Below, one piece after another: positions 12,172 through 22,763 of a stretch of DNA of 64,000 nt (position 1 is its first letter; each line of letters opens with the position of its first letter). Under the pieces are notes generated by a model that was not told where the DNA came from, searched no databases, and worked only from the letters and a program-made list of their open reading frames with translations. Source of the stretch: Paragyromitra xinjiangensis (taxonomy: Eukaryota; Ascomycota; Pezizomycetes; Pezizales; Discinaceae); the NCBI GenBank assembly GCA_038503065.1, contig JBCAMK010000013.1, positions 1,426,001 through 1,490,000 on the forward strand, in the 5' to 3' direction. The translations under genes were made by a program, and so were the position numbers.

Positions 12172-14262
12172 AGTGGTTTAGGATTTTCCAGGCGTTGTGG
12201 TGTGGCGTAGGGTGGCCATCTGATATAGCCGGCCGCCAGCGAGGGGAAGGCTTCGGATGCATGTTACGTTGATTAGACCTAAGACAGGAATGAGAATGAT
12301 TTTGGTAGCACTCAAGTTAACGGCAGGAAGTATAGTAAATGCTTCTGTAGAACCTGAAAATTAGCGGACGATGCTATCCAATGTTATTGGCGAAAACCAC
12401 ACCATACAAGACAGGCAGGTCGACTAGCGAACGTCATTATAACCGAAAGTGTGATTTCAGCTCATTTGGCTTAGAGTATTCTCGGTCTTGATGAAATTTC
12501 TGGGATGAAGGAGTGAATCCAGGGATCAAACGGCGCATCTGAACGGATCTGAACCCAGCAGCGTGAATAGAGCTATTCCGCATAAAGAAGGAATAATTCT
12601 TTGTTGGAGGACAACCAATAAATATAAAGATGGTGCTCGCTTTCACACTTAATATATCTCAACATATATATACGTTGACTAGATTGCCTAAATTTCATCA
12701 CCCTGGGCTAGCATTCGATATGGTTTGAGGGAGATGTAAAAAAAGAGAATTTGTTGATCGTAGTCTGTTTCACTCGCCCTGGCTCCTCTCCACTCTGAGT
12801 TAATTCTATGTGGGAACGAAAATTAGGGGGAAAATGATGGTGTGTAAGAAGTGGAGGGATATCTAGTCCTCTAGGTCACCGGACCCTAGCATTCCCCGTA
12901 ACTTATTATCGAACTGAATTAATCGAAAGAATTGCGCTCGGGCGATAGATGTGAGGGTAACTTGCCAAGAGGTACTCCTGAGGGCTATCATTTGCTTACC
13001 GAGGTATTTGATGAACACGTAGAAAGGTTTCTCTTCGAAAAAAAGCGGGGTACGTGTTGCACATTTTTTCTGGTTGGTAATTCTCAAATTTGAGAATGGC
13101 TTTAAGTGGTAGGAGTCTTCTCTCAAGTATACCCCCGTTCAAGATTTTGCAATTGATCTTGCTTATTTTTTACCTAGAAAACGAATACCCTCCCCTGTGG
13201 AGGTTTTGACGCAGGATGTGGTGCTTGTGCCCGTTGTTTTGTTGTAGAAGGAGTATAATTAAAGACGGAGAAGGTGATACGATGGATGTAGAGATATCGC
13301 CAGGGGTAGCGCACTAAAGCATCGGTGAGTGAGCAGCAGATGGTATACGGTAGAGCCGCAGGGTCGCTGACAAACATTGTCAACCACCCAGCTCCGAGCA
13401 CACGTGCACACAAACCATACCCCTATGAACATGAGAGAATTCCATCTATCACCCCTTTAATCCTTTTCTACTTCTCCTCGGCTGGTGGCAGCCCTATGGA
13501 AGCTGCCCAGGGACAAGACTCACAAGTTTATCCAGCACCCACCTATTTGATAGCAGCTTGCATTGGTTTGTGGAGATCAGATGCAATGGCAAGACACCCG
13601 CAATTGCTTCCCCTTAGCTACTGGTATTCCCTATTTTTGCTACGACTCTATCAGGCCCCAGCCAAGATGTGGAGAACCTTATGTAGGTGCTAGTTTAAGT
13701 TTCCCACATAATTAGCAAGATCGGCGGGGTACTAAATACATGTAGCTTTCCTGAGCACCGAAAGTTTATGAAAGGAGTTTTCCGGGAGAGGCCTAAGAGT
13801 TAGGGGCAGGGAGTGGGGGTTATTTTTTACTTCATTAGGTACATTTATCCTAGCAGGATATACTATGCAGGGAGTTTTAGTTCAAACAGCTAAGAGCAGC
13901 CTAGGGATAGAAACAAACATGGAAGAAGTGGCTGGGAAAGCCAAAACGGTAAGCAAGAGGGGCCTAGGGAAATTGGCCTATGAGAGATGGGCCTGAACGA
14001 TCTATACTAGGATTGCCTATGGCTATTTGTTGTACTCATAACTTTTGTGAGTTTGACATCCTGGCTGATTTTGAGATTCCTTGTAACTCGTGTGGGGTGT
14101 AGCCGAGTGATAGTTCATGCATATATGCTGGCGTTCAAATATTATCATCCGGGTAACATAAAGACTAGCAAAAGAGCCTCCACGCCCCCTGTAGGTTCCA
14201 CAAACAAAAAAAAACTCTATAATATTCTCCCCCACCAGGACGGGCCATTTTAACGAAAAGTT
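12172..14262. other. Intergenic stretch between membrane-protein and PPR genes
   Basis: Nothing convincing. A minus-strand open stretch at 12863-13126 and a plus-strand one at 13325-13693 lack ATG starts at the predicted ends and show no recognisable domains. The final few hundred bases form the promoter region of the PPR gene. Confidence 0.5.
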
Positions 14263-17031
14263 ATGCTACGCAGAGGCATAGGGGTTCAAAAAAATCTCCG
14301 CCACCTCTTCGACAATCTCAAGAACGATCGCAATGGACGCCTTAGCTCTCTCGTATGCCCAACTACATCAGCTGGGAAAGACGTGAGGGGATGCAAAACG
14401 GTAGAAACTACAGAGGTGACGGGGAACAATGGGTCAAAAAACCGGCTGGTTATTCGAACACCCCAATTCCGGGTAGAACCTGTGAAACAGCCTCCTAGAG
14501 TGCTCGTTTCCCCACCAAAGCAGGCTTCACAAGAAAATCCGAATTTACCTGAACCTCCTTCTCCTCCGAGTCCACCGATCATAAAAGCCTCTAGAATAGC
14601 AGTTGAGCCACACAATCTGCAGAAAACTCCCTCCCCTGCTGCCACGAGGCCAGATCCCGTAACAAAATTTATGCTGCGTTATCCACCGACAAGGTTATAT
14701 ACACGTAAACGTACGCTGCCTCCTACGTCTACTAGGCCGGATCCTGCTGCGAGGACCAAAATACGCAAGGGGCTACGGCTTGAGCAAAAAGATCTACACC
14801 GACTGTTCGACACGCTCAAGAATCTCCGTAATTCCCGTACCGGCACTCTTACTGAGTTCCCGTCGCCAAACGCCGGCAACGAAAGTGCAAAGCCCAAGAA
14901 CTGGGAATCGATTGAGGCAATGGAAACTGCAGACGTTATGGATGACAATGAGCCGAATATTCGGATATTCCAGCAAACCATTGAACCCCCATCACTGCTG
15001 AAAACGCCGCTTCATCTCATTCCAGTGTCAAACACACAGGTCGTGGACGCAGTAACAGGGAATTTATCGAGCATAGAATTCCACAACCTCCGCAAACTCG
15101 TTAGTTCACTGGAACTTTTCTCACACTCGCCACTCAGTGTGTCCAAAGAGATTTTCCACTGGCTTTCCCAATTCAAGTCGAACCCGTACCCCCTCCGCCT
15201 GCTCACCCCACGAGCATGGGAGCTTCTCTGGGCTCTGGAAGTCGACACGATCCCATCCTTCCGCAGCCGTCTCATCGGAGACATCATGGTAGCAGCCGAC
15301 ATCCCACTAAACGAAGAGCAAAATATCGCATACATCGGCGGCCTCTTCTGGAACGATGCAAGAAAGGAAGCCCTCACTCGGTGGAAAGAAGGCACCAAGT
15401 CCCCCGAGGCTTCCCCGGCATACTGGAATCTCGGTATCCGCATGTTCTCGCTCGAACGTCAGCCCGAAATCGCCCAATACTGGATTGGGAAGATGCAAGA
15501 AAAATTTGGGTCAATAGATCAAAAAACTTGGATGCCAATTATCATGTCCTGGAATCATATTTACAAACCCAGGAATGCCTGGAGTGCATATGAGCGTATG
15601 CGAAATTGTGCAAGACTCGCCGGTACCCCAATCAAGTCTGTGCAGTACGACGACATCTGCATGTCCTTCCTCGATGGTGGCGGTGCGGCTTATGGCCTCA
15701 GGGCTTATAAACACATGGCAGCGGAGATACCAGCGAGCTTACGTCTCGAGGCAGACACCTACTCGCAGCTAAATACCTTTGTGGAGTCCGCACAGGGAAC
15801 TTCCGAGTCTCCCAAAGCCCTTTCCGATATCTCAATCGACGCGCTGAAATCGCTGCCAGCTAAAGTCGCAGATAAGTACTTCTACGGTTCCTGGATCAAG
15901 AACCTCACCGAAATGGGACGCACGGATCTAGCATTGTATCTTGCGCGCGACGTGATGGTGAAGCACGGGTTCGCCCCGGATAGTATTCATCTTAATTGGA
16001 TTATACAAGGCTTCCTCCAGGACGGGAATGGACGTGTGGCAGAGGCTCTCGCAGAAGAAATGATCGAGGAGCGGTTGCGCCGCGTCAAAGCTAAAACAGA
16101 ACCTGATTTTGACCCGGCATTTAGGGACTGGACTGTGGCGTCGTCAGCTACTGTCCCCGCCATGAAGCACCGCACCCCTAAAAAAGGTGTCCTTCCGGCA
16201 GGTCCTCCGGCAATAGCTCCAGCGACAGTGCAGACTTTCTCGCTGTTGATCAACTACCAGACGCGGCGGCAGCGGATGGATAAGGTGGTGGAATTATCAA
16301 CGCTTATGGCGAAAGCTCAGATTCCAGCAAACTCATTCATATTTAATCATTTCCTGTACTCACTGCTACGAACCCACGATCTGCCGCGACTAGCCAGCAC
16401 ATTGAAGATCCTGCTGGAATCGCCTACTGCACAACCAGACCTTGAGACATGGCATGTTGTATGGCTGGCAATGTGGCGGCGCTTCACACAGACGCATAGG
16501 AAATATGCCGACTTCCCAACTCCGCAGGAGCTGTTTAAAGATATGGTGCGATATATGCCGCGGCGCACGGTGGTGGTGACGGGGAAAGATAGGGCGCGTG
16601 TGAAGAGGATGTGGTGGATGGTGATCAAGAGCTTCCTGTTAGCTAAGGACCTACCAGGAGTGCTAGTGGCGCTGCATGCAGGGAAGAAGCTGTGGGGGAT
16701 TGCGGCCGATGGTGATATTGTGACTGAGGTCTCTAGAGGTGTGTTTAAAGGCCGGAACTGGGACCAGAGGGCGACGGGGTGGGCGAGACCACCGGTGACT
16801 GGGGAGATGGTGGAAAGAGGAGCTAGCGAGGTGAGGGAACTGGGAAGGAATATGGCTAGGAGACGGAAGACGCAGCGAGCTAGGTTGTGGAATAGGGTCA
16901 AGGATTCAGAAGGGTTATTGGGTGGATTAACGAGGCTATTGAGGATGGAGATGGGGGAATCGAGTAGAGCAGGACAGGCAGTACAGAGAGCAAAGATTAG
17001 CATGGGAGTGGAAAGTCTAGTGATTGATTAG
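14263..17031 (+). CDS. Pentatricopeptide-repeat-like mitochondrial protein
   Basis: Uninterrupted frame of 922 residues from ATG 14263 to TAG 17031. The N-terminus is basic and poor in acidic residues (MLRRGIGVQKNLRHLF), as in mitochondrial targeting sequences. The C-terminal two thirds are helical with degenerate PPR-like hairpins, for example around WMPIIMSWNHIYKPRNAWSA and TFSLLINYQTRRQRMDKVVE. Fungal proteins of this size and layout act in mitochondrial mRNA maturation or translation; the RNA target cannot be read from sequence. The N-terminal 50 residues are repeated in diverged form at about 167-222 (HRLFDTLKNLRNSR against RHLFDNLKNDRNGR), separated by Pro-rich linkers. No intron is needed. 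Family call is moderate because fungal PPR motifs are very degenerate. Confidence 0.75.
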   Translation: MLRRGIGVQKNLRHLFDNLKNDRNGRLSSLVCPTTSAGKDVRGCKTVETTEVTGNNGSKNRLVIRTPQFRVEPVKQPPRVLVSPPKQASQENPNLPEPPSPPSPPIIKASRIAVEPHNLQKTPSPAATRPDPVTKFMLRYPPTRLYTRKRTLPPTSTRPDPAARTKIRKGLRLEQKDLHRLFDTLKNLRNSRTGTLTEFPSPNAGNESAKPKNWESIEAMETADVMDDNEPNIRIFQQTIEPPSLLKTPLHLIPVSNTQVVDAVTGNLSSIEFHNLRKLVSSLELFSHSPLSVSKEIFHWLSQFKSNPYPLRLLTPRAWELLWALEVDTIPSFRSRLIGDIMVAADIPLNEEQNIAYIGGLFWNDARKEALTRWKEGTKSPEASPAYWNLGIRMFSLERQPEIAQYWIGKMQEKFGSIDQKTWMPIIMSWNHIYKPRNAWSAYERMRNCARLAGTPIKSVQYDDICMSFLDGGGAAYGLRAYKHMAAEIPASLRLEADTYSQLNTFVESAQGTSESPKALSDISIDALKSLPAKVADKYFYGSWIKNLTEMGRTDLALYLARDVMVKHGFAPDSIHLNWIIQGFLQDGNGRVAEALAEEMIEERLRRVKAKTEPDFDPAFRDWTVASSATVPAMKHRTPKKGVLPAGPPAIAPATVQTFSLLINYQTRRQRMDKVVELSTLMAKAQIPANSFIFNHFLYSLLRTHDLPRLASTLKILLESPTAQPDLETWHVVWLAMWRRFTQTHRKYADFPTPQELFKDMVRYMPRRTVVVTGKDRARVKRMWWMVIKSFLLAKDLPGVLVALHAGKKLWGIAADGDIVTEVSRGVFKGRNWDQRATGWARPPVTGEMVERGASEVRELGRNMARRRKTQRARLWNRVKDSEGLLGGLTRLLRMEMGESSRAGQAVQRAKISMGVESLVID

Positions 17032-17879
17032 TGTTCTTGGGATTCTTCTCGGATCTAGAATGGTTGGAGTTGGGTTTGTTTGGTTTTGTACTATATGTAA
17101 TATTTTGTCTATATGTTGGGGATATGTATTGTAGGTTTCGCAGGAAGCACAGGGTGAGCAGGCTTGCTGATGAATAAAGTGCGTAGGGCCAATTTCCCGT
17201 CCCATGACACAACTCATTCCTACCTTCCATCCAGCCCAGGAGTTGTGGTTTAAATAGGAGAACGGGATGAGGCTACAAAGAACCTGGAGCTACAGAATTT
17301 TTGCTACTATTATTTTATTTTTGGATTTATTATGTTGCTTGGCAAAAGGCCGCAGTCCACTACAGTCCACTACAGCTCGGACGGCGCCAAGCTAGTCCGT
17401 CTAGCCCATAGTCGACCATAGTCAACTACAATTGGTCCAGACGCCTGGTCACGCTCAACCTACATGATTATGCAAAGTGGTGGAAAGCTATTGGACCGAA
17501 AATTTTTTATCTGTGTACTCTATGTAGTTATCCTCTGACCTAGGGAAGTCTAACTTCGAGCTCATAGATTCAAGGGTGAGATCTTCGGGGCTCTATAGCA
17601 AAGATTGGATTACTAGTAAGCAGAATTTCGGCCATCTGGGTTCTTGGGCAGGAGACTTTTCCGAATTACGGGTCGAAAAAACTTTCGAAGATGATGGCAA
17701 TGACTGCGCACGAATGGTTACACGAATGACGCGGGGCTGTGAACTGAACGACAGCCTCGTTTTCCCCAGCAACTACTACTCAGCAAAAGCTGAACATCTT
17801 CACATATTCTTCATCACAAATTTCATCGATATTTTTTATTCATACACTCCTGCTCACCAAATACGGAAGACTCGTAAAA
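17032..17879. other. Intergenic stretch and NLR promoter
   Basis: No gene. It holds a short direct repeat, CAGTCCACTA, twice in a row at about 17353-17372, followed by related TAGTC-rich text to 17430. The AT-rich stretch directly upstream of 17880 is the likely promoter and 5' UTR of the NLR gene. Confidence 0.5.
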
Positions 17880-20800
17880 ATGGACGGTCTGTCAGCTGCG
17901 GCAAGCATCATCGCCATCGCCCAGATAGCCGGATCTGTAGCCTCGCTAGGATATAGTTACGTTGGTAGCGTCAAACGAGCACCAAAAGAGCTTCGAGAAC
18001 TTCTCAAGGAGCTCGGTTCCCTCAGTGACGTCCTTGACACCCTCCAGGATTATGTCGCCGCGAACCCGCAGTCCCCAGCACTAGAAAAACTTAGCATTCC
18101 AGGCGGCCCATTGAAGGGGTGCGCTACAGAGTTGAACGAGCTTCACGCGAAATTATCGAGCATAAAATTGACTCAAGGCGCCTCGGGTGCCGTTGAGAGA
18201 TTTATCAAGTGGCCGTTCCTAGAGAAAGAAATGGCGCAGTTTATCGAGAAGATCGAAAGGCATAAGAACTTATTTACATTTGCTTTGACGGCTGACCAGA
18301 TGTAAGCCAATACTAATTATACTGGCCCGAAGACTTCTGATTTAAGCATGCTAAACATTGAATTAAGATCATTATCAAAAAAAATCGAAGCGTATGTCAG
18401 TAATACGGATTTGATCGTTCAAGATATCCAGGCGGATCTCCAGGATACGACTCTTACAGTGCACGAAATCAAGGTGAACGTCAGAGACACGGGATTTGTC
18501 GTTCAAGGTATCCAGGCAGATCTCCAGGATACGACTCTTACAGTGCACGAAATCAAGGCGAACGTCAGAGACACGGGGTTTGTCGTTCAGGATCTGAAAA
18601 CAGGGGTTCAGGGCACTGGAATTACCGTTTGCGAAATCAAAGCAGACCAAACCGGTAAGACAATAACAAGCCCCAAAATTAAGTTTCATATAGCCAATGA
18701 TAGCATGGCCAATACCCTAACATCCAGCGCTATAATCCCCCATTTTTGGTGCCTACATTATCAGCCATATTGCACTTGACGGGTCGGGTCATACGAACAC
18801 ACTAGATTTCTGACTAATAAGTCTGATTACTAGCACGAAAACGCAATGCCATCCTCAATTGGGTATACCCGGATGACTTTGATAAGAAGCATCTTGAGAT
18901 TAGCGAGAGACGACAAGAACACACTGGCGAGTGGTTTTTAAGGTCGCCCGAGTTTCAAGAGCTGCTCAAGAAGGATCCAACTTCGCGATTACTTTGGGCT
19001 TACGGTATTCGTACGTAAAATATAAGTTCCACACTAGTTATAATTGGTATTAACTAGGGTTCACTTCCATAGCCGGCGCCGGTAAAACCTTCATAAGGTA
19101 GCTCCCACCATATCGTTTATCCCAGCCGTAAAAAGCAACTAACAAGAGATACTGTGCTTGATCTAGCTCTACTGTGATCGACCACCTCCAGCGCGAGGCA
19201 TCACTAGCACCAGGGAATTACGGAGTGGCATACTTTTACTTCAACTTTACGGATCAGGACCAACAGGGGCCAGCTTATGTTCTTGCCAGCTTGGTAAAGC
19301 AACTCGCCGGCCAGGTCGCGGAGCTTCCAAGCACCATAACAGAATTATACGAAAAGTTAGAACCCAAACAACAACGACCAAAGTCAGAAGGATTATATCT
19401 TGCTCTCCTTGCAACCATAAAATCATTTGGTCAAGTCTTTATAGTCTTGGACGCGCTGGACGAGTGCAGCCGACAGCATCGAAACGGACTCCTGCCACTA
19501 TTTCATCAGATGGAGAGAGATGGCATTAACTTATTCTTAACAAGCCGACATCACCCAGAAGATATCCAGAATTCTTTCTGCAACTCTGCAAAAGTTGAAA
19601 TTCGGGCAAAAGACGATGATCTGGAAACGTATATTCGGTATAAGATTGACAAAAATTCCCGGGCAAAGAATCTTATCACCCGAGGTCGGTGCGAAGAGAA
19701 AATCATTTCTAAGCTTATAGATTGCGCCAATGGAATGTAAGTGGTCGAGTCATGGGATTCCATTCCCCTCCTTTTTTCATCATGGGCTCACTGGGCATAG
19801 GTTTTTGCTTGTCCATTTCCACATCGAATACATCTGCCAACAGACCACCCCAAGAAAAATCCTGAAGGAGCTTGAAAGACTCAAAATCTCTACAACTGAA
19901 GAGGGGCATTTGGATGCAACCTATGCCAGGGCCATGGAAAATATCCAGAGGCAGGCAAAAGATTCTGCCGAATTGGCCAAAAAAGTCTTCTCCTGGCTTG
20001 TGAAGGCTAAGCGTACGCTCACGGTCGACGAACTTCAGATGGCAGTATCTGTCGAGCCAGACCTCTACGAGCTTGATGATATGGATCTACCAGATAGGGC
20101 GACTTTGGTTGACGTTTGTGCTGGCCTCGTCACGATCGATGCGAACAGCAACACAATTCGACTCGCACATTATACAGTTCAGGAGTATCTGCTGAAAAGG
20201 TCAGCAATTCTCAATGATGTAGACCTCAGCCTTGCCATGGCCTGCACCACTTTCCTCTCGTTTGATGTCTTCGCTCAAGGTCCCTGTACTTCAGGTTCTT
20301 CTCTCAAAGCTCGAGAAGAAACGTACCCCTTTTTAAGCTATGCAGCCTGCCATTTAACCGATCACATCAAGTCCTTCGATTATGTCCCATTAACTGAGCC
20401 TCTTCTCAGATTTCTCGGGAATCCTGGAAATATTTCCTCTTATTCACAAGTCCTTGGGTATTATGGTCGTATAAATAGAGGTTTCTCTAGTTCTTACGAT
20501 GAATACGTCAAACAAGAATCTCCGTTACATATAGCATCTGCCATTGGCCACGAGCTTGTAGTGCGGTCATTGCTTGAGAAGGGGGCTGAAGTTTCTGCTC
20601 GAGACAGTGAAGGTCAGACAGCGCTGCACAGAGCAGCGCACGGTGGGCACGAGTCAGTAGTCCGACTACTTCTCGGAAAGAGCGTCAACATTGAGGATCA
20701 AAACAGTTCGAGATTTGGACAGCAGACAGCGCTACATATTGCGGTGGAACGGATGCACGAAGCGGTAGTCCGGCTACTCCTCGAAAACGGCGCTGATGTC

Positions 20801-21820
20801 TCAGCGCAGGCTCGCTCTTCGCCGAGTGGGACACGGGAAACAGCGCTACATATCGCGGCGCGAAGTAGATGCGAAGCTGTAGTCCGGGTGCTCCTCGAAA
20901 ACGGCGCTGATGTCTCAGCGCAGACTTGCTCTTCGCTGGGTAGGGAACAGGAAACAGCGCTACATATCGCGGCGCGAAGTAGATGCGAAGCTGTAGTCCG
21001 GGTGCTCCTCGAAAACGGCGCTGATGTCTCAGCGCAGACTCGCTCTTCGCTGGGTGGGACACAGGAAACAGCGCTACATATCGCGGCGCGAAGTAGATGC
21101 GAAGCTGTAGTCCGGGTGCTCCTCGAAAACGGCGCTGATGTCTCAGCGCAGACTTGCTCTTCGCTGGGTAGGGAACAGGAAACAGCGCTACATATCGCGG
21201 CGCGAAGTGGATGCGAAGCTGTAGCCCGGGTGCTCCTCGAAAACGGCGCTGATGTCTCAGCGCAGACTAGTCCTTCGGAGTATGAGACACAGAAAACAGC
21301 GCTACATATCGCGGCGCGAAGTGGATGCGAAGCTGTAGTCCGGGTGCTCCTCGAAAACGGCGCTGATGTCTCAGCGCAGACTCGCTCTTCGCTGGGTGGG
21401 ACACAGGAAACAGCGCTACATATCGCGGCGGAAAGTGGATGCGAAGCTGTAGTCCGGGTGCTCCTCGAAAACGGCGCTGATGTCTCAGCGCAGACTAGTC
21501 CTTCGGAGTATGGGGCACAGGAAACAGCGCTACATATCGCGGCGGGAAGTGGATGCGAAGCTGTAGTCCGGGTGCTCCTCGAAAACGGCGCTGATGTCTC
21601 AGCGCAGACTATTCCTTCGCAGTATTGGACACAGGAAACGGCGCTACATATCGCGGCGCGAAGTGGATGCGAAGCTGTAGTCCGGGTGCTCCTCGAAGCA
21701 CGGGCTAGTCCTTTAGGGATTGATAGTGAAGGGAAAACAGCGTTAGATTACGCGATGGAAAAGGGGAATATAGAAGTAATCCAGCTCCTCCGCGAAAGGA
21801 GTATTGATTATCATTATTGA
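17880..21820 (+). CDS. NLR-type receptor: Helo-like N-terminus, NACHT, ankyrin repeats
   Basis: Six exons, 17880-18301, 18347-18654, 18834-19010, 19073-19097, 19167-19736 and 19801-21820, join in frame to 1173 residues. Introns are 45, 179, 62, 69 and 64 bp. Residues 1-140 (MDGLSAAASIIAIAQ) match the N-terminal domain of fungal STAND proteins (Helo-like). Residues about 161-243 are 14-residue coil-like repeats. A conserved RRNAILNW-type linker (RKRNAILNWVYP) leads into the NACHT domain: Walker A GIPGAGKT at 301-308 and Walker B IVLDALDEC at 403-411. The WLVKAKRTLTVDEL winged-helix segment follows, then 12 ankyrin repeats from about 741 to the end. Fungal NLRs are thought to sense non-self and trigger a cell-death or defence output through the N-terminal domain. 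The reading frame is intact. The ligand is unknown. Confidence 0.9.
18414..18649 (+). repeat. 42-bp (14-residue) tandem repeats within the NLR coil region
   Basis: Successive 14-residue units alternate between VVQDIQADLQDTTL-like and TVHEIKANVRDTGF-like forms, about five and a half copies. At DNA level two 84-bp double units are almost identical. Hydrophobic residues recur every 3-4 positions, so the segment should form a coiled coil or long helix between the N-terminal and NACHT domains. Confidence 0.85.
20726..21637 (+). repeat. Eight tandem 114-bp ankyrin units in the NLR gene
   Basis: Ankyrin repeats 3-10 are each exactly 38 codons and begin TALHIA. The shared core is CEAVVRVLLENGADVSAQT in all but the first unit. 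Units 4 and 6 are identical in protein, and units 5 and 8 differ at one residue. Differences cluster at the second and fourth residues of the short stretch after HIAA (RSRC, RSGC, ESGC, GSGC) and in the nine residues before the next TALH. The unit is five residues longer than a standard 33-residue ankyrin repeat. Confidence 0.95.
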
Positions 21821-22763
21821 GGTGAGTAAATAAGGGTATATGATGTTACTTTGCCGGAGGGATAATTGTACCAATGAGACAATGGAACGGAAGACGGATC
21901 AGCCTTTCAAGGTGTCCGATGGACGAAAGAATAAAGATACTTTTCAATGCGTGTTTGGAGAACGAGTAGCTAGGGCGAAATTGAGGCAGCTGAGAGAAAC
22001 TAGTGTATCAGTTGCAAATAGTGGTAGGCAGTGCTTTCCTAGGTCGAACGAAAGGGTAATAAAGTAAATAAAGTAGTTAGGGTAATCTGTGACGAATTAA
22101 AACTTTTAGGTGGTTTAGACGGCGAGATGGCAACTGCGCAATACTAGAAAAGAAATCACCAAAAAAAGGACACCACTACATGTAATCCTGATCGTCGAAG
22201 ACAAAACCTATGGCAATGACCAAAACAATTATCGATAGCAAATATATATCGTGTTTTCAATTGCGCCTATTGAAAATCCCATATGGCAAGATGAGGGTCA
22301 CGATTCAAAAGACCTACCGTATTAACTCGAGAAAGTGGGCTTGATGCTAAGACGTTAGAATTGCCTATAGAGGTAAGGCTCCAACAAATTTCTGCTCAGC
22401 TTTGACCCCCTTAGCTGGCGCCTTACCCGTCGAGGTAATTCCAACGCCTTAGCGTCAAGTCCACTCTCTCGAGTTTATACGGTATCATCCCAACCATCGT
22501 GCAACTACGGCGGAATTAATAGGAGGTTAGCAAATCTATGATGTGGTTTAGCTAGTGTTACTTTAATTGCTGTGCCCTACAGCTTGTTTCCTTGCTATTC
22601 TTTTCAAAAAGGAATCCTAAGCATTAACCCGAGTACCCTTTAAAAACAATATGCACCGTACAAGAGCAAAACCAACCGGCAAGTTCCGACCCCAACCCTT
22701 AAGCCTCAGTCTTGGCATCTCAACCACACCTCACAATCCCATCCCTCACTCTCCACCACCACC
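21821..22763. other. Intergenic stretch holding a MITE
   Basis: NLR 3' flank. A 75-codon frame at 21840-22067 shows no recognisable motif. An inverted-repeat element occupies 22317-22482, and the rest is the promoter of the G-patch gene. Confidence 0.5.
22317..22482. mobile_element. 166-bp MITE with long terminal inverted repeats and TA flanks
   Basis: The left arm (from 22317, starting CCGTATTAACTCGAG) and the reverse complement of the right arm (ending 22482, CCGTATAAACTCGAG) align without gaps over 49 bp with seven differences, six of them transitions. The dinucleotide TA flanks both ends (22315-22316 and 22483-22484), the target duplication of Tc1/mariner-type elements. There is no coding capacity, so the element would be non-autonomous. 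Confidence 0.8.

Noticed and set aside
20726..21637. Regular 114-bp repeats as a possible CRISPR-like or satellite array
   Set aside because: The units are in-frame ankyrin codons inside one open frame with no spacers, and the genome is eukaryotic.
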